Of a stretch of DNA of 64,000 nt, positions 44,989 to 55,984 are shown in pieces. Positions within the stretch are counted from its first letter, which is position 1; every line of letters begins with the position of its first letter. Both the position numbers and the translations under genes were made by a program. Source of the stretch: Schizophyllum amplum (Eukaryota; Basidiomycota; Agaricomycetes; Agaricales; Schizophyllaceae); the NCBI GenBank assembly GCA_007026445.1, contig VDMD01000059.1, positions 1-64,000 on the forward strand, in the 5' to 3' direction. The notes under the pieces are model-generated. The model searched no databases and had not been told where the DNA came from. It saw only the letters and a program-made list of their open reading frames with translations.

Positions 44989-45254
44989 TGGAGTACGTGT
45001 GTCCATGATTCGAGTCTTGACCCTGGTTCGAGTCCTGACCCTGGTTCGAGTCTTGACCTTCATCGTACTTTCGGCTCCGTAAAGCTATGGACGAAATATT
45101 CACGCTGTTCCTCCAAATACTCCATGTACATACTGCGCATCGTTTTGGGATCTCCGTCCTTTATCGCCGCTTCATCATGCGTTGTAGAGGCTGCGTTTCG
45201 AGCTGAACTTTACTAGATATCGAAGATATATGAAGTGTACAGTACGATTCGTAG

Positions 45255-45320
45255 CAGGCAATATACACAGACTGGTGCCGATATACACAGACTGATGCCG
45301 ATATACACAGACTAATGCCG
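45255..45320. repeat. Short tandem repeat, 20 bp period
   Basis: Three units of ATATACACAGACTGATGCCG. Copy 2 of the segment has a single degenerate version near 59935. Confidence 0.75.
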
Positions 45321-45371
45321 ATTTGTGAGGACTTTGAGGAGAAGGGGCCGGGGGGGTGCGAAGCCGACTCC

Positions 45372-45379
45372 TCGTTGTC
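45372..45379. repeat. 8 bp target-site duplication, left copy
   Basis: TCGTTGTC, repeated exactly at 48603-48610 on the other side of the transposon. Confidence 0.75.
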
Positions 45380-48300
45380 ACCATTGGCCGGGGCCGTATT
45401 GAGATATCGCCTGTAGCTGCAGGGGGTCGTATTCCGATATTGCCCAGCTGTACTGAGTCAGTAATTGCTGGGCAATATTGAGATACAACTCCCGCGGATT
45501 TATGACCTCGGGCTCGTCAGATTATATACATTTCCCTTCATTGTCAATGGTCAATAACTCTTATTTTGTGGATATTATACATACAAATGAGGTGTTGAAA
45601 ACTACGCCGTACGTACGGCTCGCGACTTACGGCCCACGGTCCCGCTGCCTGCTCACCGCCCGCGCTGTCGCCGCTGCCGTTGCAGATCCCCGGTATGGCC
45701 GCGTCGCTGCCGCCGCCGACGCCGCCGTCACCGCGCTTCCCGCCGCTTCGTGCCGCCACCTGCCGCGCCGCGCGTCAGCGCGTCACACCCCCGCCCTCGC
45801 TCCCCGCGACACCCCGCTTCCTGCTGCCGGTAGTGTGTCGAGCCGCCCTTGCTCCTACCGCGCCGAGCGTGCATGCAGCGCCTCCCGCGTGTCGATCGGC
45901 GCAGCGCGCAACGACTCGCGTAGGCGTGTTGCGCGACTGGCACGCCGTGGCCACAATTAAGCGCTGCGCGCCGCGGATGCGCCTCCGAGAGCGAGAACTT
46001 GTCGAGCCTGCGCCCGGGCCGCAGAGCTCTATGCCGACCTCGCGCGATGCTTTCGGGACGCCCATAGCGCGAACGCCGCGCACGGGGGCCCGCGAGTACG
46101 GCGACAAGGCGAAGCCTATGCGCGCGCATCGTGTCTCGTACTCTGATCATGCCTCAGAGCTGGAGCGAGAGTGGAGATGTGGGTGAAGAGGGGGAGAAGT
46201 GGGTGGGAAGGCGAAGGGGGGCAGGCGAGGGGGGTAAGGAGTGGACAGAGATAGAGCGCGCAGGAAATGGAAGAGCGCGCTCCCGGTGGGGAACGCTCCA
46301 TGCTCGTCGACGGCTGTCTGAGCTCGCTGTAATGTCCTTATATAGTCAGCATGGATTCGGGTTGACGTTGATTTGCACGCACCGTCCGCCTGTGATTTCA
46401 ATCCTGCGCTTGTTGGAGAAGACGAGGGGGGGACGCACGCCGGCCGATCATGCGCATTTGACGATGCCGTGAGGGGAGGAGCGTATTTGACGGGTAGCGG
46501 GACAGTCGCGGGCTCTAAGAGCCGTTGGGAGCTCAAAGATGATTGTCGATAGGTGATGGACGCCGCCGAGGGATGGTCCAGGCCGTTGAACAACACGAAC
46601 ATGTTCGAATTTTTCGTCAGCTGTATCACGAGTGCAACAAGCAGAGGCGCGCACCTTGGAGCCCAGAGCGTAATCACTGGTCTTTGGGGGTTGAAGCAAA
46701 CCGCGAAGGGCGACGCTGGCGGTCGCCGGCGAGGACGACGACGAGGGAGGAAGCAAGAGACGATAGTGACGTCACGTCACGAATGGCGCTTGTGGCGCGC
46801 GTTCGCTGCGCGGTCGGCGACGTTTAGCGTCTGACCTATCTGCCGGCAAGGCTCGGTAAGATGCTCGAATACCCTTTATGTATATACGAGCTGACTAGCA
46901 CTTCGATTGTAACGCCCCCCGACCTCCAACATACCCGCCGACGTACCGGTTTGCCAATGAGACACCAGTTCTCGTCCTTTGCATTGATTCTGTATTGTTT
47001 GTGGACTTCCCGACATCTATTCTACCTGCATTGTACTCTATTACCCTGCATGAATAGTTCTAGCTCTTGACTGTTTTGCTTAGGCATGCACACAGACCTT
47101 GAGATGTCCATGAAGTCTACGAGTTCCACTCAAATCAAGTATCATCCGTTGAGAGACTCAATGTTAATTCCGAATCAAAATCAATGATCGACGCGGGTTG
47201 AAAGCCATTTACCCCGACAAGCATGTCTTCACACATATTTCCGGCTGGTCCGCGGCGCCTTACTTGCCTGCTTCGACCCATGGACGTCGCCGAGCACGGC
47301 GACGAGCGCTCATCGGAGGTCGGCCCGACTTTCCGAGCGCCAACGACGACGCCGATTAAGCAGCAACTACTACCCGTAGCCTCACAGAAACTAGCGGTAC
47401 ATCTCATATACAGGTACCGTACACTTATATAGAACGATGAACCGAAAGAGACAGAAAAAGGGGCACAATACAGCATGAGGTTTGGCACGCGGCACGAGCG
47501 CGCTGAGGTCGCGTACCTAGCACGCGCGCACCATAGACCTCAGCGAGCGAGCCTGTCCCTATATTAAACATGAACTTCCTAGTATACCTCGCTTTCCGAT
47601 ACTAGCTGAGCAATTTTTACACTCTCTAGACCCTACGTTAATTAGGCCGTCAACACCGTCAATATCTGTTGTATACAATCAATACAATATGCAGGAGTAC
47701 ACTATAGGGTATAGTATACATATATCATAATACCAGCGCCGTTGGCCCTCGCATGCGACCGCGGCGTAGCGCGCGCTATGCGCTATGGACGAAGTCGAAC
47801 ATTGATCGCGTGATGTCACGTGATCGCGTTGATCCGCCGCGTATGCGCACTCCTGGTCGCCGCGTCGCGTGCGATACGGACGCGTCTTCTCGGGGTGGGT
47901 TGGCAATGGTAGGCGTGGACGTGGTATGGAGGGGGATGTGTGAAATGGCGGGGCGTCCAATGCCGAGAGCGCGATCGCCGGCCACTGTCGACGGCGCTGA
48001 AATTTTCGTTGAGGTGCGTAGACGTTGAAGACCTGTATGCAGGCTTTCATCGTGATGTTGAGGGTCGGGGTGAGATGCAGGAGTCCAGCTTGATGGCGAT
48101 GAGCGGGGGGAGGGCAAGGGGCAGGTCGTCGTAGGCGATGTCGATGGCGGCGCGGGACAAGAGTGGTGATCGGCGGTACGTCGGAAGCAGTGCGCGTGCC
48201 CATGGGAGGGACAGCACAGCACTGCCAGCGCGCGTTTGCGGGGCGACAACATGACGAGGGGGGGGAAAGGGGGCAAGGAAGGGGGCGGGGCGGTACGAGC

Positions 48301-48602
48301 GGCAGTGCGAGAGGCGGCGGCGGAGCGGCGGCGACGGCGGGGCGGCGGTACCAGCCGAGCGCGTGGCTGCGCGCACGTGTCGCGGCGGGGAAGAATTGCT
48401 GGGTGGCGCACGACCGGCAGCCAACAATTAATCTAGGTATACGTAGGTATAATCATAATCAATACACAGCTATATTCCAGAAAAGGACATCAGCCACAAT
48501 GAGATACCACCCAGCAATACTGTCCCTGTACTGCTGGGTGATATCGGAATACGACCCCCTGCCAGCACTGGTCGTATCTAGATAATGGTAGGGACGGTCC
48601 TC
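45380..48602 (+). mobile_element. DNA transposon copy 2 (3223 bp)
   Basis: Inverted relative to the copy at 605-4732 and free of the nested foldback. It starts ACCATTGGCCGGGG and ends GGGACGGTCCTC. The left subterminal hairpin is perfect: ATATTGCCCAGC (45453-45464) pairs with GCTGGGCAATAT (45469-45480 region), with an inner TACTGA/TCAGTA pair. The right end has CACCCAGCA pairing with TGCTGGGTG (48508-48540). Inside, 45690-46170 on the plus strand and 46560-46640 keep short frames shared with copy 1 (GAREYGDKAK; FRQLYHEC). No transposase domain was recognised. Copies 1 and 2 differ at many positions, so the two insertions are not products of one recent event. Confidence 0.75.
46570..46830 (+). 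CDS. Small conserved frame inside transposon copy 2
   Basis: Counterpart of the minus-strand frame at 3338-3544. It shares VEQH and FRQLYHEC with conservative differences, then runs on in another frame from about residue 30. An overlapping frame begins MDAAEGWSRPLNNTNMFEFF. Unknown function; perhaps a remnant exon of the element's own gene. Confidence 0.3.
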
Positions 48603-48610
48603 TCGTTGTC
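48603..48610. repeat. 8 bp target-site duplication, right copy
   Basis: TCGTTGTC, identical to 45372-45379. Confidence 0.75.
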
Positions 48611-49950
48611 TATGGAGGCGACTCCTCGTTGTCTATGGAGGCGACTCCTCGTCGTCTATGGAGGCGAGGAGGGGGGAGGTGAGGGAGGTGAAGAGGGGGA
48701 GGCGAGGAGGGAGGGAGGAGGGGCGAGGAGGGGCGAGAAAGAGGGAGGCGAGGGGGTGAAGAGGGGGAAGAGGGGGGAGGTGAGGGAGGTGAAGAGGGGG
48801 GAGGCGAGGGAGGGGGGAGAGAGGCGAAGCCGACTCCCCGCTGTCGACAGAGGCGCTCCCCGCTGTCGACAGAGGCGCTCCCCCTCGTCGAAGGAGGCGA
48901 GGAGGGAGCGTTGATGCGAGGCAGACTCCCCCGTCGTCGAAGGAGGCGAGGGGGGGAAGGGAGGAGGTGCTTTCCCTCGTCGAAGCAGGCGCTCCCCGTT
49001 GTTGAAGCTGGCGCTTTCCCTTCGTCGATAGACGCGCTCCCCTCGTCGAAGGACGCGCTTTCCCTTCGTCGAAGGCCGCGCTCCCCGAGTCGTCGTCGAA
49101 ATCCGCTCCCCCTCGTTGAAAAAATAACCGTCGTTGAGAGAGGCACTCCCCCTCGTGAGTCGTCAAAGGAGGCGCTCCCCCTCGTGAGTCGTCAAAGGAG
49201 GCGCTCGCCGTCGACGAAGGAGGTGAGGAGAGGGGGAGGCGAGGAGGGAGGGAGGAGGGCGAGGAGGGGCGAGAAAGAGAGGGGAAGGGAGGGCGAGGGC
49301 GAGAAAGGATGAGTGGAGGGCGAGGGCGAGAAAGAGGGAGGAGGGGCGAGGAGGGGAGGGGCAAGGGCGAAAAAGAGCGGAGGAAGGGGGAGGCGAGGAG
49401 GGGCGACGGGAAAGAGAGAGGAGAATTGGTGCTCCTCCCTCGTCGAAGGTGGGACCTTTGGCGCTCCTCCCTCGTCAGAAGAAGCGATCCCCTCGTCAAA
49501 GGATGCGCTCCTCCCTCGTGGAATGAGGCGCTCCCCCTCGTTTGAGGAGGCGCTCCCCCTCGTCGAAGGAGGCGCTCCCCCTCGTCGAAGGAGCGAGGAG
49601 GGAGCGTTGATGCGAGGCGCTCCCCTCGTTGAAGGGGGCGAGGAGGGGGAGGGCGAGAAAGGGAGGTGATAAAGAGTGATGAGGGTGAAAAAGGAAGGAG
49701 GAGTGGAGTGAGAAAATCGGGAGAGCGCGAGAAAGAAGGACTCAGAGTGCAGGTCGGGGTAGCAGGCAGGGGAGCGTGAGGGAGAGCTGTAAAGGAAGAG
49801 GGGGACGAGAAAAGGGAGGTATAGAGGAAGAGTTCTCATCAGGAGGGGAGTGCACTCAAAAGAGTAAAGGCCAAAGAGAACAGATGCGAGGTGAATTGGA
49901 CGCCGAGACAGACGCAGGGCGCGTGGCGTAGTCAGCGCACTCACTCATGC
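48611..49950. repeat. G-rich compound minisatellite region
   Basis: Two interleaved families: units around GGAGGCGAGGAGGG, and roughly 22-24 bp units around GAGGCGCTCCCCCTCGTC. Open frames through it on both strands are low-complexity by-products. The same families fill 60040-61600 in the other segment copy, in different numbers and order. Confidence 0.8.
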
Positions 49951-51105
49951 TCAAGTTCAATCACTCATTGACGTTGGGGCACTCATTCACACCGTGGGGG
50001 ATCAGACCAAATCTATTGCATACTTAGTATTATCTACTGACAACGTACATGCTAGTTCTACTTATACAGTACATGCTACTGCTCTAGATACGTAGGATAC
50101 GTAGATACAGCGTTCTCGCGGGAAACAGGGCCCGTCGTCGTCGCCCTGCACACAGCGGGACATGACTCGAACATCGCGCGACGCAACTTAGACATCGCGC
50201 GACGCGACTTAGACATCGCGCGACGCGACTTAGGCACCGCGCGCAGCCTGGAGAGCGTGCTCGCCGTCCGACGCGACTGCGACATCTCTTGCGTCGCGTC
50301 GCAATGTCCCCCCGATGTCCGAGTCGGCGGGAGGCGTAGGCGAGAAGCCCTCGCTCATTCCCCGTTCAGAAACTCGCTGACAGCGAGGTCAGTCGTAGAC
50401 AGGCTCGCCGTTCGTCGGCGATCTCGTACCTTACACTGCGTCGATGCCGACCGCGCGCCCCCGACTTCACGCACCACTTCACGCAGCACTGGCGCCTTCG
50501 ACGCGCAGCTTCGGCGTCGCACGGCATCCCCTCTAACTCGTACTCTCTGGACGACGTCCTGTCCCGGCGCCACCCCCGACGTCAAGGCGGCGTAATCTGG
50601 ATCAACAATCAGCGTGGGGTCGACGTATCCAGCAGGCAAGAAACTTATCAACAGAAGGCGAGCGCGCACCGACGAACGCGGCGGCGCAAACTCAAGGCGC
50701 GACGCGCGACAGCGCGCCATCACCGGGGTAGACTCCCGCCGTCGTCGTTAGCTAACTCGACAGTGGTCGTAGAAGTACTCTAGCGCCTGACACGTCGTTA
50801 GTATCTCTCTGACTCGAGGTCGAATAAACTGATGAAAGGGTGGTATGATAAAGTCACACCAGGTGATGTCTCGAAGGTGGTTGAAGACAGTAAACTCACC
50901 ATAGAGGAAGGCGGCCCCTGGAAACAAATCTAAAGGTCATGTTAGCTCAGGATAAACTATTATCAGCGAATGACGCACGACCAATGAGAACGCGGTGGCG
51001 CTGCGCGCCACCGCCACGGGAGACCCCCGCTGTTTCCGCTCGCACGCCCGATAGCAGCCGAGAACGTCCTCTAGAATTCCCGCGCGGATATTCTGAGAAT
51101 CGAGT
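49951..51105. other. Region shared by the two segments, no resolved gene
   Basis: Contains three units of GCGACGCGACTTAGACATCG type (50165-50240) and open minus-strand frames such as 50355-50723 (GYVDPTLIVDPDYAALTSG) that recur in copy 2 (62420-62654, with an in-frame length difference). They may be exons of the minus-strand gene starting at 52536, but no splice model could be fixed. Confidence 0.4.
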
Positions 51106-51130
51106 TCATTTTGAATTAATTTTGGCGTCC
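50985..51130 (-). repeat. Dispersed hairpin repeat, copy A
   Basis: On the minus strand: AAAATGAACTCGATTC, then ATCCGCGCGGGAATTCTAGA, and about 60 nt on a hairpin GGTGGCGC-GCA-GCGCCACC (50994-51012). Homologous to the plus-strand copies near 55400 and 55720 and to 62930-63075. The CCCGCGCGG core resembles an E2F/DP-type site. Confidence 0.7.
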
Positions 51131-52536
51131 GAACTCTCACCAAAACGCCCCCGCTTAGACCGGCAGATGGGGGCATGTGGGCGGAAATGGCCTCCAGCGG
51201 GCACGTCGTCGATACGGCGAGGAAGCCGGGGAACGTCGGCAACGAGGGCGGGCTGCGTTGACAACGAGGGCGGGCTGCGTTGACAACGAGGGCCGACGAC
51301 ATCCTTCACGCCGCGCGGTCTGCAGACGTCGTTAGCTCGATCCACAATTCGTAAGCTAGCGTGGTACTCACCTGAGGGCCGTCGCCGTTTGTTACCGCCG
51401 TCGGGCTCGACGGGACGTCCGACGGGCACGGCACGTTGTATCTGATGGGGGACGAGCGAGACACATCGGGAGCGACATGACGGTCAGCAGATCGCCCCGC
51501 GTGTCATAGTAAGGGGCATACTCACCGGAAAACGTGGGCGAGCACGCCGTGCACGACCTCCAGGACAACGCCAAATGCCCACGACGAGCGCGGCGCCGAG
51601 CAAAACGTTCAGCGTGACGTCGACTTGTAGCACGCGCGAGGTGTGGGTGAGGGGGGTTCGTTGTTGGTAGCCTGGGCCGTTACCTACGGACGAGTTAGAT
51701 GACGGTCACTACAGAGTGATGCGCCAACGCACCGCGACGACTGACCCCCATATCGACCAAGTCCCCGCCGTCATCTGCCGTGACGAGCACGAAGATGCGT
51801 CTGCGAATTAGTCAGCGTGTATACGAGAAGGGCGTCGCGAGGACGAAGACCACGACGACGCTCGTCGAACGTGAAGGTAAAGGGCGAGAGCGACGTACCA
51901 CGCGCCAAGCCGTGTCCTGTGTCGGTGACTAGCCATCCAGAACTCGCTTGCGAGGTCGCTGTTGGTCAAGTCCGAAGAACGCGTCGCCGAGGTACGCCGT
52001 CACGACGCGTCGACGCAGTCGTTAGTCGTACTCGCCGAGAGTAAGCGCCATCGTAGGTCGTGGTCGCCGTGAATGCTGTCGAGCGTGTCGAGCGCGGAGG
52101 ACGCGAGTGCGCATCGGTGGCGGTCGTCCACAACGTCGAAGCCGTCGAGCTCGACGCTCGTCGCTCGCCGTAGCGGGGAGGACATGGCGGTAAGGGACAG
52201 CCTGCGATGATCGGTGAATTTTCGTATTTCAACTCAATATAAATCGTTACCGAAAAGCGTCATGTGCGGTAATCGCGGGTGACAAGGTGATCCCGGGTGA
52301 CTTGTAGCAAGGTGATCTCGGGTGACTGAGAACTACAACGGATCAATACAATTCCCAAACGATATGAATAGATAGACTTACCGGTCGATGAGAAACGTGC
52401 CGAGTTGACGAGCTGCGTGTTGGGAGTGACAGGGGAAGGAAGCTGGGTGTTTGTAAAGTTGATCTGCGGGGTCAAGTTGAAGGTAAGGAGAGATAGTTAG
52501 AAGAGGAACATCGAAGAACGTACCAATACAAGTCAT
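51106..52536 (-). CDS. Unrecognised multi-exon gene, 5' part well supported
   Basis: The 5' end has strong gene signals: a TATA box (52670-52677), a pyrimidine-rich leader, ATG at 52536, exon 1 (52524-52536), a 60 nt intron with a CTAAC branch site, exon 2 (52382-52463), and exon 3 (about 52032-52201). The joined start reads MTCIDQLYKHPASFP, then QLGTFLIDRLSLTAMSS and RATSVELDGFDVVDD. Beyond this the splice pattern is uncertain; likely exonic pieces include RIFVLVTADDGGDLVDMG (near 51800-51755) and VPCPSDVPSSPTAVTNGDG (near 51430-51375). A possible C-terminus RSKRGRFGESSDAKINSK ends at 51106 and resembles the end of the plus-strand gene finishing at 55418 (RSKRRAFAAKFQGRK). No family recognised. 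Copy 2 (63960 down) differs by a 12 nt in-frame indel and a single-base indel. Confidence 0.45.
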
Positions 52537-54506
52537 AGTGAGGGAGCGTCAAAGGCGGCGTAGCAAGAATGAACGTCGAAGACTGCGGGGCGAGTAAATG
52601 TAAAGGCAGATCAGTAAAGGAGGTTAGGAAGGCGGTTGGAGGATGGAGAAACCTGACAATCCACTCGCCTTATATACCCCGCTCGACGGCTACCCTCCCG
52701 CTTGCGCCGCGTCCCTGCCTCGACGATCCGCTGCCCACGCATCAAAGCGGCATCATGCGCCCGCAGACACGTCACCGGAAATTCTGGAGCCGAGTTCTGG
52801 GCACCGAAGGGTGGAAGATTCGGCGGACACGCTCGCAACGTATTGCCGGTGCCCTGCACCGCGCGTCAGCCCTGTCGCGACAAAAATCAGAAATAACTTA
52901 CCGCTTCGGCCATGGGCAGCCGTACCCGGAGTCGCGCGCGGAAGGACGGAAGTTCAGGGCGTTGGTGGTGGGTGGCGCGCCACAGCGCGTACAGTTGTTA
53001 TGGCTGTTTGCCGTTGTGTGCAGCGTTCAGCAGAGACAGCGAAAGAGGTAGAGCATCGTACCTTGAGTGACATGTAACGTGTGACCAAGTCGGCGAGCCC
53101 GCGACGCGGTGGGAGGAAGTTCGAGGTCGTTGTTGAACTTGGATCAGGTCTTAGCTCCTTTTGGAAGGCCTTGTGCTCGCAAGAGGCGGCGCGCACCGTC
53201 CTCCTCGACGAGTGCGTCGCTGGCGGCGAGTCAAGCACAGAATAAGATAATGTCATTGAATACACGTACATCAGGGTTTTCGGGGGGATAGGCGCAGGAC
53301 GCGCCCTGTGAGTGAGCTCGAATTGGGCAGAGCCACGACGGGTGCAGCGTCGCCGCCGTCGCCTCGCATCACGTTTCGATTATTCTGATGGAGTATGTAA
53401 GTGCCAAGCATCCGGAGAATGAGCCCGGAAACGCACCGGACTTGGATGGAAGATGCGTATAGGCGTATTCCCCGCGTTGGGGAATAGCGCTATTGCGAGT
53501 GCGCGCGGCAGATGCGGCGCGACGCGTCGTCATCAGCATGCTCGGGCGGACCTCGGAGGAGGATTATGTAAGCGTGGTGCGGTCAGCCGGAAGATTCGGG
53601 ACGGGGCGAAGGGAGGAGAGAGGAGGAAGGGGTGGTGCATATCGTAATGAATAAGAGGCGCAGGCGCGGTTTGCAGCCTGATTCGTCGACGGTATGGTTG
53701 GTACACAATGACTAGTCATCTAGAACACGAGCCCGAGGCGAAACTAACGCATTATGGACTTGCCAAAAACGACGCCACATAACGAAATCGCCCTTGTTCA
53801 CGATACAGCGCAGGATCAACGGCGAGGATGGCCCTTCTGGCGAGGGGAATCGGTTTCTGAGGAGTAAACGAACGCATATTGAGCCAGAAATATTTTGAAC
53901 TTGGGTACCGACTTACCGACCCAAGGTCAACGAGATTCACAGTGAGAAGTTGACGACCTTCTCGAAAGATAAGGGACGCCGTTGATCTCGCTCATCGGCA
54001 TTTGGTGTATGTATTTTAGACCCATTGAAGAGCCCTCTTGCGCAAGTACGACCCATCCGCGGCGCCAGAACGAGCTCGGGGGCCGTCCGAAAGGTGGTCG
54101 CCGCTGTTGCGCGCCACCCGGCACCTCGTCCAGTATTGCGATCCATCCGCTCGGGGGAACGCTTCCAGTTCTTCAAGATGGACGTTATAAGGGCCAATAA
54201 AGATGTTGCTGACGATGGCGACGTGAGGGAAGGGGACGATGGACGGAAAACGAACATGGCGGCGCGGGAGGAGAGCGATCGGCGTGTCGGCCCGAGCCCC
54301 GCGCCGCCGCGTGATCCTTCCTCGCGCCTTGTTTTCGACCTTTGCCGTCGCTGCCTCGCCGTCGCTGCCTTGGCGTCGTTCATGGCGCCGCTCTCATTGT
54401 ACTTTGACCCCTGCGGGCCGTACGCGTTGGACGTGCCCCATCTCACGCACTTTTCCGCTCTTTTTTCGATCATCTCGCGCTGGGTTCCACGCGTTACCGA
54501 CTCTCT
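52537..54506. other. Region upstream of two divergent genes
   Basis: Holds the TATA box of the minus-strand gene. No other gene is supported. A minus-strand stretch near 53230-53145 (ALVEEDGARRLLRAQGLPKG then stop) could be the last exon of an unseen gene. The region before 54507 contains an ACGCGT box (54490) and a pyrimidine-rich leader. Confidence 0.4.
52670..52677 (-). promoter_or_regulatory. TATA box of the minus-strand gene
   Basis: On the minus strand GGGGTATATAAGGCGAG, about 135 bp before the ATG at 52536. A textbook TATA element in a GC-rich setting. Confidence 0.6.
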
Positions 54507-55418
54507 ATGGACGACACAGACCTCAAGGCGCCGCTACAAGGCATCCCCATCACACCCTGCACGCCCGCCGCCAACCGCGCGGCCTCATCCACCCCCCGTC
54601 AAGCTGCTCAAGCCAGCGGGAACGTCCAAGTCAACCGTCGGTCGTGGTCACGTGATCTCGCCGCTCGCCTCGTCAAGTCCAAGGTCGTCGTCTCTGATAG
54701 CCGTACATAGTCATACTCATAGGTACTCTAGGTGCTATCTATGTCCTGCGCTTGCCACGCGTGAGAGGCGTCAGAGTCAACATGCACCGCGCCGTCAGAG
54801 TCAACACGCACCGCGTCCTCGTCGCTCCCGACGCCCTTGCCTTGCCCGCCGTGCCGTCGGCAGCGCCGTTCTGAGTACTCACCGCACTGGGAATTCACGG
54901 TTCTGCCGACGGCCCGGCGAGCGAGGTGAAAGCGTCGGGAACAATGACCACGCGGTGTTTACGACAAAGAACAAAACACCGGCGGTACCCCGCGCGGAGA
55001 AAATTCCCGCTCAGGACGCCTCGGACGATCAGTCCCGCGAGGGCCCGAACGCGACCCTGCCCGTCGTCGACGCCGTCAGGCCCAGCGAGGTCGTCTATTC
55101 TGAGGTGGGTATCTCGTCGTCTTCGTCGCTCTCAAGCTGACTCTTTTTCAGCCCGTTCTCCATCGCACACAAGCTCCCATACGACCGCGCCCCCCTACAC
55201 CCTCACGTCCTCGCCGACTCGCCCACGACCTCGCCAACGACGTCACCCACGCCCACAAACTCGCCGCCACGTCATCGACGCCCTCGTCGCCTCGCCTACG
55301 GCCTCCCCCGCATCCCCGTACCTCTCCCGATCTCGCCACCTCGCCGGCAAGTCCCATATCCCCATCTATCCGGTCCAAGCGGAGGGCGTTTGCGGCGAAG
55401 TTCCAGGGGCGAAAATGA
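54507..55418 (+). CDS. Unrecognised multi-exon gene
   Basis: Begins MDDTDLKAPLQGIPITPCTP at 54507 with a frame open to 54710. A middle exon in another frame runs to 55104 (NNDHAVFTTKNKTPAVPRAE, then LPVVDAVRPSEVVYSE). A 47 nt intron (55105-55151, GTGGGT...TTTTCAG) joins it to the last exon 55152-55418 (LAHDLANDVTHAHKLAATSS, ending RSKRRAFAAKFQGRK). The intron between the first and middle exons was not resolved; a GTACAT donor at 54703 is possible. No domain recognised. The basic tail resembles the possible end of the minus-strand gene at 51106, so the two may be distant paralogues sharing a conserved 3' flank. An alternative upstream ATG at 54178 is in the frame of the middle exon. Confidence 0.45.
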
Positions 55419-55545
55419 ATGCAAAATGGAGTCGATTTGGCAAATATTCGCGCGGGAATTCTAGAGGACGGGTGCGACGGTTGGAAGGAGGCGACGTTGG
55501 GGCATTTGAGGGAGCTTGACGGGCGGCGCGAAGCGCCGCCGCGTA
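55360..55545 (+). repeat. Dispersed hairpin repeat, copy B
   Basis: Starts within the last coding exon (GGTCCAAGCGGAGGGCGTTT), passes the stop codon, then ATTCGCGCGGGAATTCTAGA (55448-55467), and ends in a perfect hairpin GGCGGCGC-GAA-GCGCCGCC (55522-55540). Confidence 0.75.
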
Positions 55546-55659
55546 CGGTACAAAAGCCTAAAGGTGCGCGACATGTTTATTTTCCCGGGCGCAAGCTGAC
55601 AAAGTTCAGGTACTGCCTTCGCGTTCGCCGTCTCGCCGGCAAGTCCCCATATCCCCATG

Positions 55660-55880
55660 TACTCGATCCAAGCGGAGGGCGTTTCCGGCGAGATTCGAGG
55701 GCGTTTCCGGCGAAGTTCCAAGGGCGAAAATGAATGCAAAATGAAGTCAGATCGACGAATATTCGCGCGGGAATTTTAGCGGACAGATGCGACAGGGGAC
55801 GGGGGTTTGGAGGGAGTCGGGGGTTCTGGAGGGACTCGGAGAGGTCGGGGAGCGCGGCGGGCGGCGCGAAGCGCCGCCGC
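55660..55880 (+). repeat. Dispersed hairpin repeat, copy C
   Basis: Tandem copy of copy B about 310 bp downstream, including the same flank (CGCCGGCAAGTCCCCATATC). The palindromic core reads ATTCGCGCGGGAATTTTAGC, and the hairpin GGCGGCGC-GAA-GCGCCGCC lies at 55860-55878. Confidence 0.75.
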
Positions 55881-55984
55881 GCATGGAGAACAAGGTGCGC
55901 GACTTGTTGATTTACCCGAGCGCGAGCTGACGGAGTTTTCAGCGCCGCCGCGCGAGTTGGTGTCGGGCAGGTGCCGCGGATGTT

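Larger units (their letters stand above)
43480..52290 (+). repeat. Segmental duplication, copy 1 (direct repeat of 58.13 kb to window end)
   Basis: From GACCGCGACTTGCC (43480) the sequence matches 58126 onwards at very high identity through MADS exons 3-6. Identity then falls through the G-rich repeat region but order is kept to about 52290, where copy 2 reaches the window end. Copy 1 carries the 3.2 kb transposon (45380-48602); copy 2 lacks it. The left breakpoint lies inside MADS intron 2. Confidence 0.85.

Noticed and set aside
45010..45062. GGTTCGAGTC motifs resembling tRNA T-loops
   Set aside because: They are tandem repeats after the MADS gene, with no acceptor stem, D-arm or anticodon arm around them.
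48633..49499. Minus-strand Pro/Ser-rich open frame of 288 codons
   Set aside because: Same repeat origin as the frame at 59802; no independent coding evidence.
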